Assembly: GCA_000169115.1 (NCBI GenBank)
Contig: AAVV01000001.1
Span: forward strand, 124,001 to 188,000
Direction: 5' to 3'
DNA from: a marine gamma proteobacterium HTCC2080
GTDB lineage: Bacteria > Pseudomonadota > Gammaproteobacteria > Pseudomonadales > Halieaceae
Length of the DNA: 64,000 nt
Position numbers and translations under genes: made by a program. Below are positions 1 through 8,082 of the stretch, one piece after another (position 1 is the first letter of the stretch; each line of letters starts with the position of its first letter). A model generated the notes under the pieces. The model was not told where the DNA came from, ran no database searches, and worked only from the letters and a program-made list of their open reading frames with translations.

Positions 1-1
1 C

Positions 2-1120
2 TACGGCTTTGGTGCCGATTCATTGGCTTGGGATGGATCCTTAGATCGAGCTTTCTGGCAGTTTAAGCACGTGTTTTTTGAATCAAAATTTTGGAGTCTT
101 TTCAGCCTGCTGTTTGGCATTTCTTTTTGGTTGCAGATTCGGATAGCTCTGCAACCCTGGCGCCTGCTGCGGCGCTATGGAGCCCTGCTGCTGTTTGGCT
201 GCTGCCACGCGCTATTCTTTGAGGGTGACATTTTAATGCTCTATGCAGAGTTTGGCGTGCTGTTGCTGCTGTTGCATAGGTGCTCCACCCGAGTTTTGGT
301 GGTCATTGCCACTGCACTGCTGCTGATTTTCCCGCTTGCTCACTATTTGGCGCCAGATCGCGGATTTAGTGACTCACCAAGTACTGTTATCGAGGCGAGG
401 CAGTGGTTGGAAGAAGATCGCGAGGACGGTTTATATAGCACAGGATCTCTCGATGAGATCTTTGCTGAGCACGCGAGCTACCTACCTGAAATTCCCTGGC
501 AAGACTACCAATGGCCCGATTCGGGATGGGCGGTATTTGCGCTGTTTTTATTGGGCTTTTGCTTCGCTCGAGAGGGTGGCTTGCAGTGGTTTACCCAAAG
601 ACCGGAGCGGGTGTTTAACACAGGTCGTTGGATGTTCTTGCTGGGCCTCAGTGCTATGGCGATCGAGGCCTGGATGACCTACGCATTGAGTTATCGCGTT
701 TTCGGTGACACAGCCTCCGGTGGCGTAACGCAGCTCATGGGAGACCTGGCATTTCTGTTCGGCACCTTACTCCTGACCGCCGCGTGGTTTTGTTTAATGC
801 ATAGTTTTGCCACCCGCTGTCCCGACTGGTGGGTAGTGCGCGCTCTGGAGGCGGCTGGGCGAATGAGCCTGACGACATATCTTGCCCAAACGCTGATCTT
901 CACAACCCTTTTTTACGGTTATGGCTTGGGCTGGGCCTACTGGCTGGGACCAACATCCGTCACCGGCCTCGCCGTCGTCATTTTCATGTGCCAAATTCTG
1001 TTTGCGCAGTTTTGGTTTTTACATTTTGTAATTGGTCCCTTTGAGTGGCTTTGGCGACTTGCCACAGACCTGCATCCCCCGGCATTGCGGGTAACGCCAG
1101 GGCAAGGTCTAAACCCTTAA
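2..1120 (+). CDS. DUF418-family membrane protein, 5' end cut off
   Basis: The reading frame is open to the left edge of the window, so the true start lies upstream; the TTG at 23 is only the first in-window start-like codon. The visible 372 codons encode a very hydrophobic protein with several membrane segments. The C-terminal part has the aromatic-rich pattern of DUF418 proteins (YeiB type), including a segment around residues 275-300 resembling their G-R-x-S-L-T-x-Y motif (here GRMSLTTYL). DUF418 proteins are polytopic inner-membrane proteins of unknown biochemical role. The 3' end overlaps the 3' end of the convergent phosphopantetheinyl transferase gene by 137 bases, which is unusually long. 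A link to the neighbouring peptide-synthetase operon is only suggested by position. Confidence 0.8.
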   Translation, partial: YGFGADSLAWDGSLDRAFWQFKHVFFESKFWSLFSLLFGISFWLQIRIALQPWRLLRRYGALLLFGCCHALFFEGDILMLYAEFGVLLLLLHRCSTRVLVVIATALLLIFPLAHYLAPDRGFSDSPSTVIEARQWLEEDREDGLYSTGSLDEIFAEHASYLPEIPWQDYQWPDSGWAVFALFLLGFCFAREGGLQWFTQRPERVFNTGRWMFLLGLSAMAIEAWMTYALSYRVFGDTASGGVTQLMGDLAFLFGTLLLTAAWFCLMHSFATRCPDWWVVRALEAAGRMSLTTYLAQTLIFTTLFYGYGLGWAYWLGPTSVTGLAVVIFMCQILFAQFWFLHFVIGPFEWLWRLATDLHPPALRVTPGQGLNP

Positions 1121-1793
1121 AGCGGCCTTCGAAGAACGCCGATGCTGTTGAGGCGCGCTGGCTGCCTTTAGGGTTCTGACAAACAGCGATTCCGCCTTCA
1201 GGGGTGGGTATGAAAAGCGTGTCATTGAGCCCTTCGGCAAGGCCGCAATTTCGATACTTTAGTGCCGCCTCTTTCAGCCGCCATATTCGGTAAAACAGGT
1301 CTGCTGCAGTTCTGGGGTCAGCTTGCTTTAGAGCCGTTGTCTCTGCGTCAGTAAAAAGTGCGTCCGCTACGGCGAAAATATTTTCTTTTTCATCGGCAAT
1401 TTCTACATCAATGCCAATTCTTTTTATACCTGAGCCGACGGCGTAGATGGCATGTGTCCCCGATGAGCTGACGCTAATGCCACAATCATTCGTGGGGTGA
1501 CTATGGTTTAAACCCAATTTGGTGGGCCCGGATGTGGCACCGAAATTTTCGCGAAGAAGCCACCCTAAATAAGCCCGTCGTTGTACAAAAGCGCTTCGCC
1601 CGCCGGGCGCATGGAGTTCTTGCGCTCGTTGACGCTCTTGGGTGCTCAATTCGACGAGGCAATCTCGCTGAAAGGAGCGATCGTCAACATAACGCCAGAG
1701 GTAAATGTCGACAGCATAGTGACCGGCCTCCATCGTGCCTCTGCAGCCAAGGCGCTCAAAAGCTTGAGCCAGATTAGGATTGATTGCCCTCAC
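984..1793 (-). CDS. 4'-phosphopantetheinyl transferase, Sfp type
   Basis: Predicted to move the phosphopantetheine arm of CoA onto a carrier-protein serine, here most simply the carrier domain of the adjacent synthetase. The family signatures are visible: IGIDVE (magnesium-binding Asp/Glu) near residue 125 and W-R-L-K-E-A-A-L-K-Y near residue 172. The length, 269 residues, fits Sfp-type enzymes. The GTG start overlaps the TGA stop of the synthetase gene as GTGA, pointing to translational coupling and supporting this start over the internal ATG 20 codons later. The last 137 bases run through the end of the opposing DUF418 gene. The C-terminal 30 or so residues beyond the LALALP segment are an unrecognised extension. 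Confidence 0.88.
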   Translation of the reverse strand: MRAINPNLAQAFERLGCRGTMEAGHYAVDIYLWRYVDDRSFQRDCLVELSTQERQRAQELHAPGGRSAFVQRRAYLGWLLRENFGATSGPTKLGLNHSHPTNDCGISVSSSGTHAIYAVGSGIKRIGIDVEIADEKENIFAVADALFTDAETTALKQADPRTAADLFYRIWRLKEAALKYRNCGLAEGLNDTLFIPTPEGGIAVCQNPKGSQRASTASAFFEGRFKGLDLALALPAMPGDAGLWQVAKATQRDQLQNVKTKTAQTEFGT

Positions 1794-4700
1794 AGTGATC
1801 GCTCGAAATTGACGGGGCTACCGGCATGAACCCCGGTGGTCAGCGCCATGCCTTTCATTACCAAACCCAGACTCTCAACGGTAGTTTGGGGCTCTAGCAC
1901 AGCACCTCCCATAACCGTGGCGCCAAAATTAATAGCGCTTTTTGACTTGATGACAGTTTGTTTTACCGACAGAAGGCGATGCTCAAAACTGTGCAGCTGC
2001 AATTGGCCTTGAACGACGCAATCATTGCCAATATCGACCGCATGCCAATCGAAGGCCTGCAAAGGTTCGTGGATTAGTGTATTTCGGCCAATTCGGCAGC
2101 CAAAGGCCCTCAAGAAGGGATTGGCTAAAACCGTGCCTCCTAAATGTCGCAACGTGGGTCCCGACCATTTGAAAAAGCAGTCTTGGGCTAGGAAATAGGT
2201 GAAGTGTCTCAGCGACCAAAAGGGTGTTTGGTGGTCTTTTCCCCAGTGTTTTGGGACCAAAATTTTCTTGATACTAAGGGCCAAAACTTGCAGACATAGC
2301 GTGGCTGCGATGACGGCCGCTAGCGACTCTAAAATTACTGGAGAGTTTAAAGGCTCTACGAGCAGGAGCATTAGCGCCAACATGAGTATGGGCATAGCGG
2401 GAATAAGGGCGACGCCAATCAGGTCGCCAAATAAAATCCGCAGTATAAACAACGACCAGGTTGGTATTTCTGTGCCTGAATTTTGACCTGCAGGTTGCGC
2501 AAATTCGATGACAGGGTTGCCGGCGAGAACCGTCACTGCGGGCTTTGAAATTTCTGGGAGACGGCGAAATTGGTGATCGCCCGTGGGTGTGCTGACTCCT
2601 AGTAGGAGCTGATTTGGCAGGGTGCCAGATTCAGCCACACTGTTATTACCCAAGAATGTGTTGGATCCAAAATTAAGAGGTCTTAGGTAAAGGTATTCAC
2701 CTTCATCGTCAAGCATATTGCTTCGGCAACCGTTGGCCATAAAAATATTGGGTTGGCTGGTAAGCATTTCCGGGACAAGGTTGACCATAACGTCGCATTC
2801 GCTGGCGCCGGTTTGGCCGTAATTAACGCCTGCAAGGCGTCGTAAATATTGACCTGTTAAGGTCCAAGTCCATAGGCGTTGTATTTGATTCATCTTCTCC
2901 TGTCGGTAGCGCAGCATCACGGCCGCGAGGCTAGATCCTTCTAATACGCCAGGCTTATAAGCCGTCATTCTCAGAAAGAGGCAAGTCAGAAATGAGGTCA
3001 CTAAAAGTGTGAGCCAAGCGGCAAGAACGGCGCTGAGGAAAAAGTCTGAAACAAGCTGAAACAGGGTTGTAGCATTGGTGTTCGCAGCGTTGGCGTAGTC
3101 ACCCAATAGCCATCCCGAAATGCCGCTCAAAATTAACGCAGCAGGTAGGACAAAAAGAAGGCACTCAACAAAAAACTGTAGGGAAATGCCCTTGATCTCG
3201 GAAACGTATCGGCCGGCGGAGGGAGGCATTAAAAGGCGGTTACGTTGCAACGGTAAGCGGCTGCCCACCGGGTCGACATTGACGCCGTCGATTATTTTAA
3301 AATCACCAACGGTGGCATCTTGTCGAGCCGCGCTTAGGGGAGTGAGCCAGCAGCCTTGGCCCAATGTGACGCCCGGGCCAATCAATGCACGCTGTCCCAC
3401 CTTGGTGCCCGCGCCCACTATGACCTTATCTACAATAAGCAGATCACCCTGCCAGCGCTGGCCGCTGAGTTGAGCGCCGCTTTGCACAATGACACCGTCA
3501 TTGAGCGTTAGCATGGTGAGGGGTCCTAGAAATTCGGTGCTTTGAGAAATATGCGTGCCTTTACCAATATCAGCCCCTAGCATCCTTAATAGCCACGCAT
3601 AGATTCCGGGAGCGCGTAACCATCGACTCATCGGCTGCAATACCATTCGCTGCTGGGTGTCCAGCCACCAAACTTGCAAGTGCTCCCGACTCCACTTTTG
3701 ATAGTGACCGCTTTCAATATCGGTCGACTTAAAAAGTCCCCGCAAAACGGTCACCCAAGTCAAATTTAGGAACGGAATGCCTAAGTAAAAAACAAAGGCG
3801 AGTAAGGTATAAATGATGAGTGTTCTGGCATCTCCATCAAGGAAGGTCACCTCGGGGTCGCCCCAGGCTAGCAATAGGATCAAGCCCGACAATGTGGGTA
3901 GGCGTAGTACCAAAATGCCCACTGCCTGCAGCAGCGCGAAATGCCTAGGGTTTAGTCGCTGCTTCGTCGATTCTTTCAACTCTGCTCCGGCAGATTGCCG
4001 CAGGTTTAACTGCGCTTCCTGAGTGTCAGAGGTTTGGCTCAAGGGGAGTTGGGCGACAAGTCTGGGTGTGCGAAAGTCGGTTAGGAGGTCACGAACAGAT
4101 ACGCAATAGCCCGCCTGGCGTAGAGCTTGGGTGAGCTTTGCCATAGCAATAGAGTGTGCCCCCCAATCGATGAAATCATCGTCCCAATTCAGTGTGGCGC
4201 CCAGAATTTCGCGACAAATATTTAACGCGCCTTGGCCCTGGTCCGGCTCAATTTCCGTGCTCTCCTGCTGCAGTATCTCGCTAGTCGCGGGGGCCTCGTT
4301 GTTTAAAGGCATTGAGGGTAGTTGCTGACGGTCTATTTTTCCCGAAAGGGGCTTTAGGACAAACTGGGGCACGAGAAAAATTCTTGAGGGTACTGAGTGC
4401 TCAGGAAACTGCTGCCGTAGTTCTAATTGAATGGAACGTGCCCAGTCCGCTGGAGCTAGGAGTGTGGAATTATGCTTGAGATCCGCCGGCGAGCGGTTTG
4501 GTGCGATGACAAAGGCGATGAGCTCATCATTGCGGTAGTCGATAACTGCGGTATCAATATCATCAATAACATCTTGAAGGAAAGACTCGATGCCCTGCGC
4601 TTCTACGCGGTGCCCCCGGACTTTAATTTGAGCATCGAGACGCCCCAGAAACTCAACCTGTCCTGTACTAGGATCAATACGGCAGCGATCGCCAGTGCGG

Positions 4701-5995
4701 TACAGGCGGCCATAGTTTGGGTGCTCAATAAATCGCTCAGCTGTAGTCTCCGGTTGATTACGGTAGCCTTTGGCGAGATGGCAACCCCCAATACAAAGCT
4801 CTCCGATTTCACCCCAGGGCAAAGCTTGGTCTTTATCAGGTTCGATAATGATGTAATCGACCCCCGGGAAAGGTGAGCCTATGGTGACAGGCCTACCGGG
4901 ACGCAGTAGCTGACGGCTGGTATCGGTGCTGGCTTCGGTGGGGCCATAAGTATTAATGATTTGGCGTCGTGATCGAGACCAAGGCTCCACTAAGTTGGCA
5001 GGAAATGCCTCGCCTGCAGGGATGATATAGCGACAGATCGGATAGGGCAGATCATGTTCGGGAGCATCACTGAGGGTGCTCAACAAAACAGGTGGGCAAA
5101 ATAGCGCAGTGACTTCTTGCTCTCGCAATATCGTTACGAGGTCGGGTCCAGAGCGTACTTCATCTTTCGTCAGCAGCACTACCGCTGCACCGGATACCCA
5201 GGCACTGTAGAGCTCTGAAATACTTCCGTCGTAGCCCAGCGAAGAAGTGAGCGATGTAGCGTCTACCCCGGCCATAAAATCAAAAAAATACGCGTAACTT
5301 CGTGCTAGATTTATGTAGCCTCTATGCGGGCACTCAACGCCTTTTGGTTGGCCTGTTGTCCCGCTGGTATAAAATACCGCGGCCAAGCAGTCCTCTGGAT
5401 TATCAAGCCAAGTGGGGAGGGAACGTTTAACCGTGGCATTATTTAAGATCAGGCTAAGGTTTAATAAAGGCAGCCCATTATGCTTTGGATCATCATCATT
5501 ACTGATCAATAGGACTGGGCCGGCATCCTCCATCATTAGTTTTTGCAGCGAGATTGGTGACGCTGGATCTAAAAACAATTGGGTGGCCCCTGCTTTTAGA
5601 ATCCCCAAGTGTGCAGCAACAATGTCGGCGCAGTTTTGTTCCATAGACACTGCAACGACCTGATCCGGCCCGTTGACATAGGGGGCGATTGCGGCGGCGA
5701 TTTGTTCTGCTCTGTGGTTGAGCGCTTGATAAGTTATGTGCTCGCCAGTCGCCGGTACCTGAAGGGCGGTAAAGCTGGGGTAGCGAGCGGCACTACGCTC
5801 AAAAATTTCGTGTAACCATGTCACGCCGTTTTGATGGTCTGCGCGAACCCACAAATCATCCGTGGGTTCACACTTGAGACAGTGCAAATCTGAATTGGGG
5901 CTTGGTTTTGTGTTCTCAAGTACTCGACGGTACCGCCACCACGCTAATGATGACAGACCCAGCATACCCAGTATGGTTGCAGCGGTTGTGAGCAT
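1790..5995 (-). CDS. Pls/PosA-type single-module non-ribosomal peptide synthetase
   Basis: A 1401-residue membrane synthetase laid out like epsilon-poly-lysine synthetase. Residues 4-20 form a hydrophobic segment. An adenylation domain spans about 55-560, with YTSGTTGQPKG (209-219), NTYGPTEAS (348-356), YRTGD (432-436), GRLDAQIKVRG (451-461) and the catalytic lysine in PLSGKID (Lys553). Asp256 in YDGS corresponds to the Asp that binds the substrate amino group in amino-acid-activating domains. A carrier domain has its serine at 615 (GAHS). From about 680 to the end there are about six membrane segments in three pairs, separated by hexapeptide-rich soluble domains, including LGNNS and LLLGVSTP typical of the Pls/PosA terminal region. 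That region condenses monomers in Pls. There is no conventional condensation or thioesterase domain. The substrate cannot be read reliably. The gene lies 12 bases after the amidinotransferase gene and is coupled to the PPTase gene. Confidence 0.9.
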   Translation of the reverse strand: MLTTAATILGMLGLSSLAWWRYRRVLENTKPSPNSDLHCLKCEPTDDLWVRADHQNGVTWLHEIFERSAARYPSFTALQVPATGEHITYQALNHRAEQIAAAIAPYVNGPDQVVAVSMEQNCADIVAAHLGILKAGATQLFLDPASPISLQKLMMEDAGPVLLISNDDDPKHNGLPLLNLSLILNNATVKRSLPTWLDNPEDCLAAVFYTSGTTGQPKGVECPHRGYINLARSYAYFFDFMAGVDATSLTSSLGYDGSISELYSAWVSGAAVVLLTKDEVRSGPDLVTILREQEVTALFCPPVLLSTLSDAPEHDLPYPICRYIIPAGEAFPANLVEPWSRSRRQIINTYGPTEASTDTSRQLLRPGRPVTIGSPFPGVDYIIIEPDKDQALPWGEIGELCIGGCHLAKGYRNQPETTAERFIEHPNYGRLYRTGDRCRIDPSTGQVEFLGRLDAQIKVRGHRVEAQGIESFLQDVIDDIDTAVIDYRNDELIAFVIAPNRSPADLKHNSTLLAPADWARSIQLELRQQFPEHSVPSRIFLVPQFVLKPLSGKIDRQQLPSMPLNNEAPATSEILQQESTEIEPDQGQGALNICREILGATLNWDDDFIDWGAHSIAMAKLTQALRQAGYCVSVRDLLTDFRTPRLVAQLPLSQTSDTQEAQLNLRQSAGAELKESTKQRLNPRHFALLQAVGILVLRLPTLSGLILLLAWGDPEVTFLDGDARTLIIYTLLAFVFYLGIPFLNLTWVTVLRGLFKSTDIESGHYQKWSREHLQVWWLDTQQRMVLQPMSRWLRAPGIYAWLLRMLGADIGKGTHISQSTEFLGPLTMLTLNDGVIVQSGAQLSGQRWQGDLLIVDKVIVGAGTKVGQRALIGPGVTLGQGCWLTPLSAARQDATVGDFKIIDGVNVDPVGSRLPLQRNRLLMPPSAGRYVSEIKGISLQFFVECLLFVLPAALILSGISGWLLGDYANAANTNATTLFQLVSDFFLSAVLAAWLTLLVTSFLTCLFLRMTAYKPGVLEGSSLAAVMLRYRQEKMNQIQRLWTWTLTGQYLRRLAGVNYGQTGASECDVMVNLVPEMLTSQPNIFMANGCRSNMLDDEGEYLYLRPLNFGSNTFLGNNSVAESGTLPNQLLLGVSTPTGDHQFRRLPEISKPAVTVLAGNPVIEFAQPAGQNSGTEIPTWSLFILRILFGDLIGVALIPAMPILMLALMLLLVEPLNSPVILESLAAVIAATLCLQVLALSIKKILVPKHWGKDHQTPFWSLRHFTYFLAQDCFFKWSGPTLRHLGGTVLANPFLRAFGCRIGRNTLIHEPLQAFDWHAVDIGNDCVVQGQLQLHSFEHRLLSVKQTVIKSKSAINFGATVMGGAVLEPQTTVESLGLVMKGMALTTGVHAGSPVNFERSL

Positions 5996-6007
5996 AATAG
6001 AGACGCT

Positions 6008-7069
6008 CTAGCCGGGTGATCCCTGAAAGTAGCCCTCCAGGGTGCCGCGGCGTCGTACATCGAGGGTGACGCAGTGAAAGCCTCCCCCAAGCATACGAGA
6101 GTGGCGAAGTTTCACGGGCTCAACGTTCATGCCTTTGCTTTCAAGAAGGGCTATTAACTGGTGCTGATCACTGTCGACGACCACCGTGTCGGGATCAATG
6201 CTAAATAGATTCATGTCGATCCACTCACTACCAATGGCTTTATGCAGGTAGTCAGCACTATGGCGACCTTGATTTTCCATGGGAGGGCTATAAATCACCT
6301 CCCACTCTTTTAGAAAATCTGGGAGTGTTTCGTCTGAAAGTCGCTCCGGGTTTGCCAACACCAGGCCTGGTCGCAGAGCAACGAGAGTTGAGTCGATATG
6401 GCTGCCAAAATAAACGTCTTTCATGAAGTGTACGCGGTATTGATCCCCTAGAATGGATTGCAGCCAGTGCCCTCCCATCTCGTTTCCTGTGGCGCTCACC
6501 AGATACAGTAGGTCTCGCCCAAAGCGCAAAACATTAGCAGCGTCAAAAGCGGGTTCAAGGTCCAATGGCGTGAGATTTTCATTCTCGGGTGCAAACAATT
6601 CATCTTTCAGCATAGGTCTTGGGGCACTGAACCAGCGTGATCCCGAAGCCATGTACTCCAACAGCAATTCGCGATAGCTAAAGGTCTCCTGGCTTCTGCC
6701 TCGAATGACGTTGGGAGTCTCTAGAATTTGATCACCCACGGTGAGAAGAATGTCCCTGGGGCAGTAATTGTAATAACCAGGCGTGGACCAGTGGATGGTG
6801 CTAAAAACACTATCGTGATCCCAGGGGCTTGGTCTACGAACCGTCACATTACCCTGCTTGAGGACCGAGGCAAAAGTTGCAAGATCTTCTTCGGCTTCCT
6901 CTATAATTTTTGCTGGAAAAGGACCTTGTGGAATCGTATTGAGAGGCCGCCCGGGATATTCGGCGAGTTGCGTACTGGCATCAGCATGGGGAAATCGCGC
7001 CCCGGCAGCGGTACCAATGATCACCTCCTCTAGCGGATCCCATTCATTACAACTCCAAACTAACGACAT
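6008..7069 (-). CDS. Glycine-amidinotransferase-like (AGAT/StrB/SxtG family) enzyme
   Basis: Predicted to transfer an amidino group, typically from arginine, to an amine acceptor, giving a guanidino product. Family hallmarks are present: FDAANVLRFG, an MKDVYFGSHIDSTLV segment carrying the catalytic His, and the C-terminal nucleophile cysteine in GGGFHCVTLD. The start chosen is the ATG at 7069, giving 353 residues, because AAGGAG lies nine bases upstream and the protein then begins MSLVWSCNEWDPLEEVI as in the family; the frame remains open to 7204 but that extension is not protein-like. The gene leads the operon with the Pls-type synthetase and PPTase. Known relatives act in creatine, streptomycin, cylindrospermopsin and saxitoxin pathways; the acceptor here is unknown. 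Confidence 0.88.
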   Translation of the reverse strand: MSLVWSCNEWDPLEEVIIGTAAGARFPHADASTQLAEYPGRPLNTIPQGPFPAKIIEEAEEDLATFASVLKQGNVTVRRPSPWDHDSVFSTIHWSTPGYYNYCPRDILLTVGDQILETPNVIRGRSQETFSYRELLLEYMASGSRWFSAPRPMLKDELFAPENENLTPLDLEPAFDAANVLRFGRDLLYLVSATGNEMGGHWLQSILGDQYRVHFMKDVYFGSHIDSTLVALRPGLVLANPERLSDETLPDFLKEWEVIYSPPMENQGRHSADYLHKAIGSEWIDMNLFSIDPDTVVVDSDQHQLIALLESKGMNVEPVKLRHSRMLGGGFHCVTLDVRRRGTLEGYFQGSPG

Positions 7070-7136
7070 GCGGATACTCCTTAAAAGATCGAATCTTGAC
7101 TGACTTTTTGAACCTTGTCCGCTGTCGAGTTCACCA

Positions 7137-7163
7137 CAAAAAAGCCGCCCCGTGGGCGGCTTT
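7137..7163 (-). terminator. Rho-independent terminator after the small secreted protein gene
   Basis: A perfect 10-base stem (7141-7150 with 7154-7163) with a three-base loop is followed, on the minus strand, by a run of T. It lies 23 bases beyond the stop codon of the 7186-7560 gene and separates it from the downstream amidinotransferase operon, which therefore probably has its own promoter. Confidence 0.88.
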
Positions 7164-7185
7164 ACGAACAGCGTATGGAGATCGC

Positions 7186-7560
7186 TTAATTCATGGCTTC
7201 CCAAAGCGAGCTACCGTGACAGCTCATAGCGCCGCCTTCCATCCCAGCGGCATCAGATTCGGGGTAAGAGTCCCAGAACTTACCGTAATCACCAAAGTTG
7301 GGCCAAGATGATATAAAGATAAGGTCAGTACCTGTGCCGTCTGCTCCTGCTGCAACGGGAAAGTAAATCTGGCTCTTCATTTTCTTGCCGCCATCAACTT
7401 TAGCTGCGGCCTTCTGCCAATCATTGGTGTATTCGACTAAAGCTTCTTCAGTCATATCGTCGTTAATCTGGCACTTCCACATGTGTACGGGGCTGCCAGC
7501 CATAGCTTGCATGGCTGTAAGAGACAGTACAGTGAAAGTAGCTGCAATCAATTTTTTCAT
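7186..7560 (-). CDS. Small exported protein of unknown function
   Basis: A 124-residue protein with a clear signal peptide (MKKLIAATFTVLSLTAMQAMA, cleavage after AMA). The mature part has about 100 residues, two cysteines (one in the WKC segment, one in SCHG near the end) that could form a disulfide, and several Trp/Tyr residues. I do not recognise a catalytic motif; the fold may be a ferredoxin-like alpha/beta sandwich, but that is a guess. AAGGAAATT lies upstream of the ATG. It is a single-gene unit ended by a strong terminator. Confidence 0.75.
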   Translation of the reverse strand: MKKLIAATFTVLSLTAMQAMAGSPVHMWKCQINDDMTEEALVEYTNDWQKAAAKVDGGKKMKSQIYFPVAAGADGTGTDLIFISSWPNFGDYGKFWDSYPESDAAGMEGGAMSCHGSSLWEAMN

Positions 7561-8082
7561 GGAATTTCCTTTTGGCAGTTGTCAAAACGGTGTGCCCCAT
7601 TCTGCTACAAAGCTATTTCCTTTTGCCGTAATTCGGCGGCAATTATTTATCGAATCGCGACAAATGTGCTGGAGTGCCGGCTATGTTGGGCAGTTATTGG
7701 TCTGAAAAACGCTGATTTTGATATTTCTGTCATTTTAGTTTTCACGCAATAGCACGTGCCTCGGGTTCCATTTGCTGAGCGCCGCGGCATGTTATTTTAA
7801 TCTGAAGTTGGGTTTTCGTGCTTAGGTATGATCTGAGTAGGATCCCATGCGACCGTGTGAGCGAGCTCCTGGTATAGCTCGCTCGTCGCGTCTCAAACTG
7901 AGGCGTAGCACTACAGAGAAGCCCATGGCCTCGCGGTCGGTGGGGGACCAAATTGTGCCAATAGTGCGGCGATTTGTCGCCGGTGAACTGGTAACCTAAG
8001 GCGACTTAAGGATCACTATTTTATGGGGCCCTTGCCATCCTAAAAGGGTGGTTTATTCGCGTACAGGAGAGCCTGACTCAAC
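7561..8082. other. 522-base intergenic region between divergent genes
   Basis: It lies between the leftward small secreted protein gene and the rightward rnr. No convincing gene is visible: the short frames on both strands lack ribosome-binding sites and protein-like composition, and there is no tRNA although some gammaproteobacteria have one before rnr. It must contain the promoters of both flanking genes and holds one strong hairpin, listed separately. Confidence 0.6.
7849..7889. repeat. Strong imperfect hairpin in the rnr upstream region
   Basis: A perfect 9-base inverted repeat (GAGCGAGCT at 7859-7867 with AGCTCGCTC at 7876-7884, loop of eight) is extended by a second 5-base pair block (7849-7853 with 7885-7889) across a 5-base bulge. 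No T-run follows on the plus strand, so a simple terminator is unlikely there. It lies about 200 bases before the rnr start and could belong to the 5' leader or be a small structured RNA. Confidence 0.5.

Noticed and set aside
4472-4876. 134-residue plus-strand frame inside the synthetase gene
   Set aside because: It lies wholly within the conserved adenylation domain on the other strand and is an antisense shadow.
7561-8082. tRNA-Leu gene upstream of rnr as in Pseudomonas
   Set aside because: No T-arm GGTTC-A/G-A-TCC or acceptor pairing found in this gap.
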